Notes under the pieces: generated by a model | The model's input: only the letters and a program-made list of their open reading frames with translations | What the model was told of the DNA's origin: nothing | The model's database searches: none | Source of the DNA: Bacillus sp. FJAT-50079 | GTDB taxonomy: Bacteria; Bacillota; Bacilli; Bacillales; Bacillaceae_C | DNA: 64,000 bases | Reading direction: 5' to 3' | NCBI RefSeq assembly: GCF_018343515.1 | Contig: NZ_JAGYPD010000001.1 | Location: 496,001-560,000, forward strand | Part shown: one piece after another, positions 53,652-62,815 of the stretch | Position numbering within the stretch: position 1 is the stretch's first letter | Layout of the letters: every line of letters starts with the position of its first letter | Position numbers and translations under genes: made by a program

Positions 53652-53909
53652 CGATTTCTAAGCCATAGAACAGATTTCTAAGCCATAGAACAGATTTCTA
53701 AGCCATAGAACAGATTTCTAAGCCATAGAACAGATTTCTAAGCCATAGAACAGATTTCTAAGCCATAGAACAGATTTCTAAGCCATAGAACAGATTTCTA
53801 AGCCATAGAACAGATTTCTAAGCCATAGAACAGATTTCTAAGCCATAGAACAGATTTCTAAGCCATAGAACAGATTTCTAAGCCATAGAACAGATTTCTA
53901 AGCCATAGC
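53652..53909. repeat. Perfect tandem array, 13 copies of a 20-bp unit
   Basis: The unit GATTTCTAAGCCATAGAACA recurs 13 times with no mismatch inside the array (starts 53653 to 53893, every 20 bases); only the last copy ends differently. It lies between the ends of the convergent ROK and gnd genes, just before their shared terminator. Such purity implies recent expansion by slippage, so copy number should vary between strains. Confidence 0.95.
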
Positions 53910-53910
53910 A

Positions 53911-53953
53911 AAAACCCCCTCAGCGAATAAATTCGCCGAGGGGGGGTTTTTTT
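53911..53953. terminator. Bidirectional terminator ROK repressor / gnd
   Basis: AAAAACCCCCTC-GCGAA pairs with TTCGC-GAGGGGGTTTTT; strong GC stem with T-runs. Confidence 0.92.
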
Positions 53954-53963
53954 ACTTAAATAC

Positions 53964-55376
53964 TTATTCCATCCACTCAGTATGGAATGTTCCTTCTTTA
54001 TCGATGCGGTTGTATGTGTGTGCACCGAAGTAGTCACGTTGTGCTTGCAGAAGGTTTGCAGGCAATGTTTCTGTACGGTAGCTGTCATAATAAGCAACAG
54101 CACTCGCGAAACATGGAACAGCAATTCCGCGCTCAACAGCAAGAGCAACTACTTTTCTCAATGCTCCTTGGTAGCCTTCAACGATTTCTTTAAAGTATGG
54201 ATCAAGCAATAAGTTTGCAAGAGCCGGATCTTTGTCGTATGCATCTTTAATCTTTTGCAAGAATTGTGCACGGATGATACAGCCTCCACGGAAGATCATT
54301 GCGATATCCCCGTAGCTTAGATCCCAGTTGTACTCCTCAGATGCTGCACGCATTTGTGCAAATCCTTGAGCGTAAGAACAAATTTTACTCATATAAAGAG
54401 CTTTGCGGATCGCTTCGATTAACTCGTCTTTATCACCATCATAAGCTTGTGCTTCTGGTCCGCTTAAGATCTTGCTCGCTGCTACACGCTCTTCTTTCAT
54501 TGCTGAAATAAAGCGAGCGAATACAGATTCAGTTACTAATGGAAGTGAAACACCTAGATCAAGTGCGTTTTGGCTTGTCCATTTTCCTGTTCCTTTTTGA
54601 CCAGCAGTATCAAGAATAACATCTACTAATGGCTTGCCTGTTTCTTCATCCATTTTTGTGAAAATATCCGCAGTGATTTCAATTAAGTAGCTATCAAGCT
54701 CACCTTTATTCCACTCTGCAAATACTTGATGAAGTTCATCTGCTTCAAGACCAAGAAGGTTTTTCATCATGAAGTATGCTTCACAAATTAATTGCATATC
54801 ACCATATTCGATTCCGTTATGAACCATTTTCACATAGTGACCTGCTCCATCTGGACCTATGTATGTTGTACAAGCATCACCTTCTACTTTTGCAGCAATT
54901 GCTTCAAAAATAGGAGCAACAAGCTCATATGCTTCTTTTTGTCCGCCAGGCATAATCGAAGGTCCTGTTAAAGCGCCTTCTTCTCCGCCAGATACACCCG
55001 CTCCAATAAAATGAAGACCTGCTTCGCTTAATTCTTTATTACGACGCATTGTATCAGGGAAATGAGTATTTCCTCCGTCGATTAAAATATCGCCTTTTTC
55101 CAAATACGGTTTTAAAGATTCAATCGTTGCATCTGTTGCAGTACCTGCTTGAACCATAAGTAAAATTTTACGTGGCTTTTCTAAAGAATTAACAAATTCC
55201 TCAGGAGAATATGTAGCTACCACATTTTTCCCTTTTGCTTCATTTTCCATCATTTCTTCTGTTCTATGGGAAGAGCGATTATAAACTGAAACTGAGTAGC
55301 CACGGCTTTCAATATTCAGTGCGAGGTTTTTCCCCATTACTGCTAGGCCAACAACACCAATTTGTTGTTTTGACAT
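53964..55376 (-). CDS. gnd: 6-phosphogluconate dehydrogenase, decarboxylating
   Basis: 470 residues, long GndA form. NADP fold [20 protein letters not shown] and YNRSSHR with Arg/Ser/His after the second strand (NADP use), substrate motif [20 protein letters not shown] in pieces, catalytic Lys in [16 protein letters not shown]-type text (read [16 protein letters not shown]), and late [11 protein letters not shown]. Converts 6-phosphogluconate to ribulose-5-phosphate and CO2. It follows gluconokinase in metabolism but has its own transcription. Confidence 0.95.
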   Translation of the reverse strand: MSKQQIGVVGLAVMGKNLALNIESRGYSVSVYNRSSHRTEEMMENEAKGKNVVATYSPEEFVNSLEKPRKILLMVQAGTATDATIESLKPYLEKGDILIDGGNTHFPDTMRRNKELSEAGLHFIGAGVSGGEEGALTGPSIMPGGQKEAYELVAPIFEAIAAKVEGDACTTYIGPDGAGHYVKMVHNGIEYGDMQLICEAYFMMKNLLGLEADELHQVFAEWNKGELDSYLIEITADIFTKMDEETGKPLVDVILDTAGQKGTGKWTSQNALDLGVSLPLVTESVFARFISAMKEERVAASKILSGPEAQAYDGDKDELIEAIRKALYMSKICSYAQGFAQMRAASEEYNWDLSYGDIAMIFRGGCIIRAQFLQKIKDAYDKDPALANLLLDPYFKEIVEGYQGALRKVVALAVERGIAVPCFASAVAYYDSYRTETLPANLLQAQRDYFGAHTYNRIDKEGTFHTEWME

Positions 55377-55599
55377 TGTATTTCCTCCTTCATCATATGT
55401 AAAATTTATTAAATATTATCTCAAGCAACGAGAGAAAAATGCATCCCGTTAACTTGTAACATCCCCATGTAGAGTTTATCACAGATTAATCACACAACGT
55501 TAATAAGAAGTGTCACAATTTTTAATACATAGTTTGTTTTAGAGTCAAACTATATCTAAATTAAAGCATCGTTTCTAATTTTCGTCAATCAAAATAAGA

Positions 55600-55627
55600 A
55601 AAAGCTAACCTAAAAATAGGTTAGCTT
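55600..55627 (-). terminator. Terminator of the catalase gene
   Basis: AAGCTAACCTA / TAGGTTAGCTT hairpin around a short A/T loop with T-run on the minus strand. Confidence 0.85.
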
Positions 55628-55640
55628 CACATGTACAAAT

Positions 55641-57101
55641 TTAAACTTCTACCACCGGTACTTTTAACCCAAGTCCAGCTGCAACTCTCTCACCGTATTC
55701 CGGATCTGCTTTATAAAAATGACCAATCTGGCGGAGCTTAATTTCCTCTAATTGAACAGGCTTCATCGCTCCCACAATATTTTCTACAAGACGTGTCCGC
55801 TCTTCCTCGGACATGAGTCGATATAGATCTCCCGCTTGTGTGAAATGATCATGCTCATCATAGCTCACACTTCCAGCCATCCCTGACACTGGGAATTCCG
55901 TTTGCTTATGCTCCGCTACTTCTTTCGGTCCTCCAAAGCTGTTTGGTTCATAATAAACAGATCCACCACCATTATTGTCAAAACGCATTGCACCTGCACG
56001 CTGATAGTTATTTACTTCATTTTTTGCCCGGTTAATCGGAAGCATTTGATGGTTTGTGCCTACACGGTAACGATGTGCATCATGGTAAGCAAATAAACGT
56101 CCTTGCAACATTTTATCAGGCGATGCTTCGATTCCTGGAACAAAGGTCCCCGGTGAGAACGTTGCTTGTTCTACTTCAGCAAAATAGTTTTCAGGATTGC
56201 GATTCAGCACCATCCGGCCCACTTCAATTAATGGGTAATCCTTTTGCGACCACACCTTCGTTACATCAAACGGGTCAAATCGATACGTGTCTGTATCTTC
56301 CATCGGCATGATTTGAACGTATAATCTCCATGCCGGAAAATCGCCATTTTTAATTGCATTGAAAAGATCTTCTGTATGATAATCTGGATTTTCCCCTGCT
56401 AACTTTTCAGCTAAACGAACATCAAGGTTTTTCACACCTTGCTCTGTTTTAAAATGATATTTTACCCACACCGCTTCACCTTCAGCATTTACCCATTTAA
56501 ATGTATGGCTGCCAAATCCATGCATATGTCGGAAAGTCGCCGGAATTCCGCGGTCAGACATTAAAATGGTTACTTGATGCAATGATTCAGGAGAATGTGA
56601 CCAGAAATCCCACACTGCTGTTGGATTTTTTAAATTCGTTTCTGGGTCTCTTTTTTGCGTATGAATAAAATCTGGAAATTTAATCGCGTCTCTTATGAAA
56701 AATACGGGCGTATTATTGCCAACGAGATCATAGTTCCCTTCCTCTGTATAAAATTTCACTGCAAACCCGCGCGGATCACGAACGGTATCAGCTGATCCAA
56801 GCTCGCCAGCCACTGTGGAAAAGCGAATAAACATTGGTGTCCGTTTCCCTACTTCTGATAAAAAGTCAGCCTTCGTATATTTAGACATATCATTCGTCAC
56901 TTCAAAATATCCATGTGCCCCTGCACCTTTAGCATGAACAACTCGCTCTGGAACACGCTCACGATTGAAATGCGCCAACTTCTCTAATAAATGAACATCT
57001 TGTATTAAAACAGGTCCACGTGATCCTGCTGTCATTGAGTTTTGATTATCGCCAACTGGAGCTCCCCAGCTCGTCGTTAAAAACTGATTATTTTTCTCCA
57101 T
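55641..57101 (-). CDS. katA: Haem catalase (KatA-type, clade 3)
   Basis: 486 residues, small-subunit clade 3. Catalytic His in [15 protein letters not shown], distal Asn in [18 protein letters not shown] (two parts), and proximal haem Tyr in [17 protein letters not shown]. The start is ATG 57101, 5 bases after AAGGCGGG; an upstream codon at 57125 is less likely. A near-perfect PerR box lies 87 bases upstream, so it is probably the vegetative peroxide-induced catalase and not the spore catalase KatX. Confidence 0.93.
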   Translation of the reverse strand: MEKNNQFLTTSWGAPVGDNQNSMTAGSRGPVLIQDVHLLEKLAHFNRERVPERVVHAKGAGAHGYFEVTNDMSKYTKADFLSEVGKRTPMFIRFSTVAGELGSADTVRDPRGFAVKFYTEEGNYDLVGNNTPVFFIRDAIKFPDFIHTQKRDPETNLKNPTAVWDFWSHSPESLHQVTILMSDRGIPATFRHMHGFGSHTFKWVNAEGEAVWVKYHFKTEQGVKNLDVRLAEKLAGENPDYHTEDLFNAIKNGDFPAWRLYVQIMPMEDTDTYRFDPFDVTKVWSQKDYPLIEVGRMVLNRNPENYFAEVEQATFSPGTFVPGIEASPDKMLQGRLFAYHDAHRYRVGTNHQMLPINRAKNEVNNYQRAGAMRFDNNGGGSVYYEPNSFGGPKEVAEHKQTEFPVSGMAGSVSYDEHDHFTQAGDLYRLMSEEERTRLVENIVGAMKPVQLEEIKLRQIGHFYKADPEYGERVAAGLGLKVPVVEV

Positions 57102-57187
57102 TTTATCCCGCCTTTTATATGTCATCTTTGATCTATTTATAATTTATCAAATAAGATAACTAATTTCAAGTGAAAACTATTATTTAA

Positions 57188-57202
57188 TTGTAATAATTAT
57201 AA
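57188..57202. promoter_or_regulatory. PerR box before the catalase gene
   Basis: TTGTAATAATTATAA matches the PerR consensus TTATAATNATTATAA at all but one position. Confidence 0.85.
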
Positions 57203-57242
57203 TGAGGGGTCTGAAAATTACCATTTTCACTTAAAACAGCTA

Positions 57243-57300
57243 TTGAATAGCGCTTCCAATTCCTTTATAATGTTAGTAAATCGGTTTAGTAAATCGGTTT
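57243..57300 (+). promoter_or_regulatory. kdgK-kdgA promoter with tandem operator
   Basis: TTGAAT (57243-57248), 17-base spacer, TATAAT (57266-57271), then AGTAAATCGGTTT twice in direct, abutting repeat (57275-57300), covering the transcription start. TAAATCGGTTTA is a near-palindrome of the LacI-family operator kind. A weak cre-like sequence (TTGGAAGCGCTATT on the minus strand) overlaps the -35 box. Confidence 0.75.
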
Positions 57301-57357
57301 ATAATTAAAATACGACATTTTGGGCCCCTTAGGAATCAATGAAAAGGAGATTTGACA

Positions 57358-58311
57358 ATGAATGATGTGATTACAATTGGCGATGCGCTCATTACGTTTA
57401 ATCCAAATACAAAAGGTCCGATGAAATATGTGAATACATTTGAACGAAAAGTTGGCGGTGCCGAACTAAATTTTGCGATCGGCTGTGCTCGTCTCGGGTT
57501 AAAGACGGGCTGGGTAAGCAGACTAGGAAATGATGAATTTGGCAAACATATCCTTAATTTTGTACGCGGTGAAGGCATCGACACGAGCGAAGTAAAACTT
57601 GTTGACGGTTATCCTACTTCTTTATATTTTAAAGAAGTCTTGGAAGATGGCAGCGGCAGATCCTTTTATTACCGCTCCAATTCCCCTACGGATACGCTGA
57701 CGGAAGAAACATTGAATGAGGTATTCTTAAAACAGGCAAAGGTCCTTCATATTACAGGTGTTTTTCTTGCTGTCAATAAAGATAAGAATATTTCCTTAAT
57801 CAAGAAAGCAGTTAAAATCGCAAAGCAAAATGGTGTTTTAATTTCCATGGACCCGAATATTCGCTTGCGCCTATGGACGAAAGAAGAAGTAAAAGCAGCA
57901 TTAGCCGAACTTCTCCCTTACGTAGATATTTTATTAACGGGTGAAGAAGAAGCGGACATTATGTTTGGAACGACTGAAACGGAAGATATTATCGCAAAAT
58001 CTAAAGAGCTCGGTATTTCCTATCTTGCCATTAAGCAAGGCGAAGACGGTGCGATTGGATATCACAATGGTGAACTGATCGATGCCCCACCTGTAAAAGC
58101 AAAAAAAGTTGTTGATACGGTCGGTGCGGGTGATGGTTTTGATGCTGGATTTGTTTACGGCATTCTCCACGGATGGTCTCTTGAAAAGACACTTACATTT
58201 GCTACAACAATCGGCTCAATGGTTGTAAGTGTATCTGGCGACAATGAAGGTCTTCCATATTTAGATGATGTATTAATTCAAATGGGTGAAAAAGAGTTTA
58301 TAGAAAGATAA
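57358..58311 (+). CDS. kdgK: 2-keto-3-deoxygluconate kinase (PfkB family)
   Basis: 317 residues. PfkB motifs: VGGAELNFAIGCARLGLKTG near residue 34 (sugar site), DPNIRLRLW and the ATP-site DTVGAGDGFDAGFVYG near residue 260 with catalytic Asp. KDG kinases share the YYRSNSPTDTL segment that binds the open-chain acid. Start ATG 57358 follows AAAAGGAG. It is followed by kdgA after 18 bases, so the pair turns KDG into pyruvate and glyceraldehyde-3-phosphate. Confidence 0.9.
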   Translation: MNDVITIGDALITFNPNTKGPMKYVNTFERKVGGAELNFAIGCARLGLKTGWVSRLGNDEFGKHILNFVRGEGIDTSEVKLVDGYPTSLYFKEVLEDGSGRSFYYRSNSPTDTLTEETLNEVFLKQAKVLHITGVFLAVNKDKNISLIKKAVKIAKQNGVLISMDPNIRLRLWTKEEVKAALAELLPYVDILLTGEEEADIMFGTTETEDIIAKSKELGISYLAIKQGEDGAIGYHNGELIDAPPVKAKKVVDTVGAGDGFDAGFVYGILHGWSLEKTLTFATTIGSMVVSVSGDNEGLPYLDDVLIQMGEKEFIER

Positions 58312-58329
58312 TCAATTAGAGTGGAGCTG

Positions 58330-58980
58330 ATGATAAAAATGAACGTTTTAGAAGAGTTAAAGAGTAGTGGCTTAGTTGCGGTTGTAAGAGAGTCAAATAT
58401 TGATAATATCGTCCCGATTTGCGAAGCATTAGTTGCTGGCGGAATTAAAGCACTTGAAATTACAGCAGAAACACCAAATGTTTCAGCAATCATCGAAAAA
58501 GCAGCTAGAGAAGTTGGTAATAAAATATTAGTTGGTGCCGGAACGGTCCTCGATCCTGAAACGGCAAGAAGTGTTATTTCGGCCGGAGCCGTTTTCGTCG
58601 TTTCTCCTACATTAAACGTAGAAACAATTAAAATGGTGAAGCGCTATGGTGTCATTAGCATCCCCGGTGCTCTCACACCAACTGAGATTCTAACCGCGTA
58701 CGAGCATGGTGCAGATATGGTAAAAGTATTTCCAGCAAACGTCGTTGGTCCTAGCTACGTAAAAAGCATTCACGGCCCGATGCCGCAAATTCCATTGATG
58801 CTCACGGGTGGAATCAACTTAGATAATTTGGCGGAGTATGTCCAAAATGGCGCCGCTGGAATTGGTATTGGCAGTAATCTTGTAAATCCAAAGAAACTTA
58901 ATTCTGAAGCCGATTATGAAGCACTCGTCCAAGAAGCGAAGCGCTATGTAGCGAAGTATGAAGAAGCTTTTAATAAATAA
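58330..58980 (+). CDS. kdgA: KDPG / 4-hydroxy-2-oxoglutarate aldolase
   Basis: About 216 residues, class I aldolase barrel. SGLVAVVRESN at the start, catalytic Glu in ALEITAETPN, GAGTVLDPETARS, the Schiff-base Lys in MVKVFPANVVGPSYV (near residue 133) and LTGGINLDNLAEYV. Cleaves 2-keto-3-deoxy-6-phosphogluconate. The start may be ATG 58330 or ATG 58339; neither has ideal spacing from GGAG. Last gene of the kdgKA operon, closed by a strong terminator. Confidence 0.92.
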   Translation: MIKMNVLEELKSSGLVAVVRESNIDNIVPICEALVAGGIKALEITAETPNVSAIIEKAAREVGNKILVGAGTVLDPETARSVISAGAVFVVSPTLNVETIKMVKRYGVISIPGALTPTEILTAYEHGADMVKVFPANVVGPSYVKSIHGPMPQIPLMLTGGINLDNLAEYVQNGAAGIGIGSNLVNPKKLNSEADYEALVQEAKRYVAKYEEAFNK

Positions 58981-58993
58981 ATATTTATTAAAA

Positions 58994-59036
58994 TAAAGCT
59001 AGAGAAGAAAAACATTTTTCTTCTCTAGCTTTTTAT
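58994..59036 (+). terminator. Terminator of kdgKA
   Basis: AAAGCTAGAGAAGAAAAA pairs perfectly with TTTTTCTTCTCTAGCTTT, then TTATTT. Confidence 0.92.
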
Positions 59037-59152
59037 TTGATTAAGCAAATGATTTGGTGTTTGAATGTTTCAGAATCCTATGAAGTTCCCTCTATTTATA
59101 AAAGCTGTTCCTAAAGCTTGATTTTTAGCATATTCACACTCGTAACGTCCAA

Positions 59153-59167
59153 AGCAATCGTTTACAA
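59153..59167 (-). promoter_or_regulatory. cre site before the LacI-family gene
   Basis: Minus-strand TTGTAAACGATTGCT fits the full cre consensus. It overlaps TACAAT (59163-59168), the probable -10 box of the regulator, so CcpA would block it directly. Confidence 0.65.
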
Positions 59168-59199
59168 TAGAAGGAATGAGTAGATAGGAGCGAATCAGG

Positions 59200-60174
59200 A
59201 TGGCGAGCATTAAAGATATTGCAAAAAAAGCGGGAGTTTCTATTTCTACTGTCTCCTATGCACTGAATGGCAGCCCGAAGGTAACCGAAGAAACGAGCGC
59301 AAAAATTTTGGCGATTGCGAAGGAATTAAATTATGTACCGAATGCAGCAGCGAGAACATTAAAAATGCGGAAGACAAAAATCATTGGCGCCTTTCTTTCC
59401 GATTACGGTGGTCCCTTTTATGGCCCATTACTGTATGGAATGCGCGAGGCATTAAATAAACGGGACTATGACTTAATTGTTTGCAGCGGCCAGCGTTCCC
59501 ATCGATTGCTACCTGAAGGGATGATTGATGGTGCGATCGTCCTTGACGAAACATTTTCTAATAAAGAACTATTAAATCATGCGGAGCGCGGCAATAAAAT
59601 CATCGTTCTCGATCGGGAAATTGATCACCCGAATATCGATACCGTTTTGTTAGACAACCAAACAGGAACGGAGCTTGCCATTCAATATTTAATTGGAATG
59701 GGACATCACACCCTCTATTTCGTTACCGGGCCTGAAGAGTCCTATGATTCAGTTCAAAGACTTCAGGCGGCATTGCGACTAGTAGAAAGGAACAAGGTTG
59801 TGGCGTATAAAGTGATTCAAGGTGATTTTAATAAAAAATCAGGGGAATTAGCCGCACGCCAAATCGTGAACGAATATAAAACACCTGTCGCCGTATTTTG
59901 CTTTAACGATGTTATGGCAATTGGAATGTACGACTACTTGGCAACGACAGACTATATCGTCGGAGAGCATGTCCATATTATCGGCTTCGACAATATTGAA
60001 TTAGCACGATACATTCACCCCCGCCTTTCAACTATTCAATTTTCAAAAGCAGAATGGGGAGCAAAGGCAGCTGAACAGCTTATTTGCTTACTGAATAATA
60101 AACCTGTCCATCCGCAAAAGATTTCCGTTACCCTTAAAGAAGGCGATTCTGTTCAAGAACGCAGAAACTTTTAA
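59200..60174 (+). CDS. LacI-family regulator, probably of kdgKA
   Basis: 324 residues. HTH SIKDIAKKAGVSISTVSYALNG with hinge helix NAAARTLKMRK near residue 50, then a periplasmic-binding-like effector domain (IGAFLSDYGGPFYGPLLYGM in two parts, FCFNDVMAIGMYDYL, and IIGFDNIELARY near residue 265). The order and short linker resemble KdgR-type regulators. Downstream of kdgKA and their tandem LacI-like operator, it likely represses them in response to KDG or a relative. TAGGAG precedes ATG 59200. Confidence 0.87.
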   Translation: MASIKDIAKKAGVSISTVSYALNGSPKVTEETSAKILAIAKELNYVPNAAARTLKMRKTKIIGAFLSDYGGPFYGPLLYGMREALNKRDYDLIVCSGQRSHRLLPEGMIDGAIVLDETFSNKELLNHAERGNKIIVLDREIDHPNIDTVLLDNQTGTELAIQYLIGMGHHTLYFVTGPEESYDSVQRLQAALRLVERNKVVAYKVIQGDFNKKSGELAARQIVNEYKTPVAVFCFNDVMAIGMYDYLATTDYIVGEHVHIIGFDNIELARYIHPRLSTIQFSKAEWGAKAAEQLICLLNNKPVHPQKISVTLKEGDSVQERRNF

Positions 60175-60204
60175 AGCCCCTCCGCAAAGAGGGGCTTATT
60201 TTTC
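60174..60204. terminator. Bidirectional terminator
   Basis: AAGCCCCTC / GAGGGGCTT hairpin with T-run, between convergent genes. Confidence 0.88.
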
Positions 60205-60579
60205 TTATCGAGTTGCACGTAAATTTCGTAACACGTTATAGCCAAAGCAAAAGATTCCAATCACGGTAACCGCTCCGGCAATGGTAGCGATCGGAAAGAA
60301 TACATCACTCACATTTAAAATGGCTAAGGCAATACTGATCATCATGACGGGCAAACCGAGATTATGCAGCCAAAAATGAGTTTTTGCAGCCGTCGTCTCA
60401 GTAAGTTGTGGGAATAAAATATATAAAATACCAGCAATTGAAAGGGACATCCAACCAAGTAAATTTAAATGCACGTGCACCGTGGCTAAATCAAACTGAT
60501 GCGACATCGACATGTACAACCCGAATGCAATCCCGAGTAAAAAATACACGACGGCAATCTTAATTAATTTTACCCCCAT
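60205..60579 (-). CDS. Small haem-copper oxidase subunit I-like membrane protein
   Basis: 124 residues, four membrane helices. ATVHVHLNLLGWMSLSIAG near residue 33 and FWLHNLGLPVMMISIAL near residue 70 resemble helices of cbb3-type oxidase subunit I and NnrS-like proteins, including candidate haem-binding His. It is far too short for an oxidase subunit, but such short CcoN-like proteins occur on their own in Bacillus; the function is unknown. Transcribed alone. Confidence 0.65.
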   Translation of the reverse strand: MGVKLIKIAVVYFLLGIAFGLYMSMSHQFDLATVHVHLNLLGWMSLSIAGILYILFPQLTETTAAKTHFWLHNLGLPVMMISIALAILNVSDVFFPIATIAGAVTVIGIFCFGYNVLRNLRATR

Positions 60580-60702
60580 TTGAATCCCCCCTTACTCATA
60601 AATATATGAGACATTTTAGCGATCCATGCGTTTTTCATGTGCAAAAACGCTTTTCCCTTCATATGTTATGTACATAAAGATTTCATTTGGTTAGGATGAT
60701 TT

Positions 60703-61926
60703 ATGCCTATGAACGCGATTGTTTTTATTGGAAGTCATACATTCGGCACAAGCTTTGATGCGCTGACCGTCGCAAAAGAAATGGGATACTCAGTCATATT
60801 ATTCACAAATAAAAAGCACCATACTGAATATTCCTTTCCGACCGTCGATCATTTGATTTTTATAAACGATCCATTTGATCGAGAACAGATTTTAAAACCA
60901 TTGAGTCGTTTGCAAATTGAGGGGATAAAAATATGTGCATGTATAAGTTTCATTGACCCCTTCGTATCTTTTGCAGCCGAGCTAGCGATTGAGCTAGGCT
61001 TATCATCTATGTCAGCCCAGTCATTAAAGCGAATGGAAAATAAAATTTGCGTTAGAGAAAAGTTGAAAGATCTACCTACCTCCCCCTTTTATGCTGTTCT
61101 CGAAAAAAATACATCGATCGAGTCGTTCTACGAAGCCAATCAACCATTATTTCCTTGCATTTTAAAGCCCCCAATTTCCAATGGATCAAAACATATACAA
61201 TTCATCGATACAATTAGAAAATGGAAGATGGGAACAAAGCTCCTACGGAAGCGATATCCTGACCTCCCAATATTAGTTGAAGAATTTATATCTGGTCCGC
61301 AGTATTTAATAGAAGTGATCGTCTACGATCATGAAGTAAAGATTGTTGGGGTTATCGAACAAGAAACAGCAAGTGATCATAGCTTTATTATGATCGGTTA
61401 TCAGTATCCAGCTATTTTGGTCGATGATGATTATGTGAATCTTCTTCAATCAGTTGAAGAAATCATCGAACAGTTAGAGCTTGCAAATGGGGGATGCCAT
61501 TTGGAAATGAAATTATCAGATGGGAAATGGAAGTTGATTGAGATCAACCCGCGGATGTCGGGAGGAATGATGAATGAAATCATTGAAAAAGGAACAGGAA
61601 TCAATCTCATTAAGGAAGTGCTAACCTTACATCTGGGTGAACAGCCCATGCTCGAAAAAAAGGAAAAACAATCTGTATATGCAAAGTATATAACGGTCCG
61701 TTCTCCTGGTACATTGCTGCGGGTGACCGGGCAAGATAAAGCATTAATGCATGAAGGGGTGAGCGGCGTTTATATTAAGCCATTGAACGGTAACATACTG
61801 ATCCCCCCTTCCTCAATGGGGCATCGTTATGCCTGCATTATCGCTACGGCTATTTCACCAGACAAAGCAAAACAAATTGCTTTATTAGCAGCAAAAGAAA
61901 TTAAATTTTACCTAGAACCCCTATGA
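60703..61926 (+). CDS. ATP-grasp carboxylate-amine ligase
   Basis: 407 residues. N-terminal Rossmann-like domain (AIVFIGSHTFGTSFDALTVA in one block, near residues 4-23), ATP-grasp fold about 110-320: FPCILKPPISNGSKHIQF (nucleotide Lys), ILVEEFISGPQYLIEVIV, and the Mg-binding end KLIEINPRMSGGMM. C-terminal domain about 325-407. It resembles L-amino acid ligases and PurK/carbamoyl-phosphate-type ligases that join an acid to an amine via acyl phosphate. The substrates cannot be read. It lies 0.9 kb upstream of an ATP-grasp/Mur ligase fusion and a spore-coat-like gene on the same strand. Confidence 0.8.
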   Translation: MPMNAIVFIGSHTFGTSFDALTVAKEMGYSVILFTNKKHHTEYSFPTVDHLIFINDPFDREQILKPLSRLQIEGIKICACISFIDPFVSFAAELAIELGLSSMSAQSLKRMENKICVREKLKDLPTSPFYAVLEKNTSIESFYEANQPLFPCILKPPISNGSKHIQFIDTIRKWKMGTKLLRKRYPDLPILVEEFISGPQYLIEVIVYDHEVKIVGVIEQETASDHSFIMIGYQYPAILVDDDYVNLLQSVEEIIEQLELANGGCHLEMKLSDGKWKLIEINPRMSGGMMNEIIEKGTGINLIKEVLTLHLGEQPMLEKKEKQSVYAKYITVRSPGTLLRVTGQDKALMHEGVSGVYIKPLNGNILIPPSSMGHRYACIIATAISPDKAKQIALLAAKEIKFYLEPL

Positions 61927-61930
61927 ACCT

Positions 61931-61970
61931 CCCACCACTTAAAACGTGCCGTTTTTGAAGTGGGGGTTTT
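61931..61970 (+). terminator. Terminator of the ATP-grasp gene
   Basis: CCCACCACTT-AAACG pairs with CGTTT-GAAGTGGGGG, then TTTT. Similar hairpins also occur at IS200/IS605 ends, but no transposase text is near. Confidence 0.65.
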
Positions 61971-62024
61971 CAAATATATTGGTGAGTTCATACCAACAAG
62001 GGACATAGGTGACATATTCCCTTT

Positions 62025-62159
62025 ATGACAAGTCACAAGTATCGATCTCAACAACTAGATTTGGCAACAGCCAATATGATGATTGACTGGGTCGGAACAG
62101 ACCATCTACTACTTCCCGCCATTAGGCGATCCGTAGATACTTTGTATGCTTTAGGCTAA
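62025..62159 (+). pseudogene. Possible remnant of a solute-binding protein (44 codons)
   Basis: A short frame ends with MMIDWVGTDHLLLPAIRRSV and DTLYALG, protein-like text that recalls the C-terminus of ABC solute-binding proteins of the nitrate/sulfonate group. There is no ribosome binding site and an in-frame stop lies just upstream. It sits in the 336-base gap between the ATP-grasp gene and the coat-like gene. Nothing else is recognised in that gap. Confidence 0.3.
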
Positions 62160-62262
62160 TTAAAGAAATGGGTGAAATGGCCAAGTCTATATTTTACTCT
62201 CCTCCGCACCAACCCTCTTTTTCCTTAGTATGATATAGGACAGATGGGGGGGAGCTAGTGGG

Positions 62263-62688
62263 ATGAAAAATAAACAATGTATTCGCGAAGCCTTATTGGA
62301 ATTGAAATCATTACAAGATTTATTAATGGAATCCTCTACGGTCTACTTCGGAAAACTGCTTGCACAATTAGTTGGAACGGATACGATTCCTTTCATTTTG
62401 TATACAGAGAATGGGGAATTTACACAAACGGGTGGAGAAAGAACAAAAGAACCATTTGTAACAAGCTATTTCCGGATTGAATCCATTGAAAAGGATGGAC
62501 AATGTGCGACCTTTTCCCTGCTTCGGCCCGTTGATCTACATGGAAACGATGCGCATTCGTTTTGCGAAGTGATGAAACTAATCAAAACATCTACATGTAT
62601 TGAGGTGGATTTATCATGCATATGCGCCATTCAGCCTCTTGACATTGAATATTTAAAAAGGAAAATTATTATCGAACCAAAATGGTAG
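62263..62688 (+). CDS. Spore coat/crust protein, CotY/CotZ/ExsY-like, shortened
   Basis: 141 residues aligned by eye with CotZ: CIREALLELKSLQD, DTIPFILYT, YFRIESIEKDGQCATFSLL (two parts), FCEVMKL and CIEVDLSCICAI. Six Cys remain (6, 81, 101, 112, 119, 121). The paired Cys/His of the usual CPTGCH element near residue 25 and the His-rich tail are missing. CotY/CotZ form the disulfide-linked spore crust. Start ATG 62263 follows GGGGGGAG. It implies a spore-former, and places the neighbouring ligases in a possible coat context. Confidence 0.82.
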   Translation: MKNKQCIREALLELKSLQDLLMESSTVYFGKLLAQLVGTDTIPFILYTENGEFTQTGGERTKEPFVTSYFRIESIEKDGQCATFSLLRPVDLHGNDAHSFCEVMKLIKTSTCIEVDLSCICAIQPLDIEYLKRKIIIEPKW

Positions 62689-62815
62689 TCACCCTCCCCT
62701 CACCCCAGGTCATTCCTAGGGTATTTTTTATCGCCTCTAAACGTTTGTCCGTTTCATATATATGGTTGGTTGAATGTAATAATAAATATGACGGAAAAGG
62801 TAAGGAGATAAATTC

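Noticed and set aside
53858-54148. 96-codon minus-strand frame over the 20-bp array and the gnd end
   Set aside because: It is a shadow of gnd extended through repeats and the terminator.
61931-61970. IS200/IS605 end or TnpB guide RNA
   Set aside because: Only the hairpin resembles such ends; no transposase or TnpB text lies nearby, and it fits as the terminator of the preceding gene.
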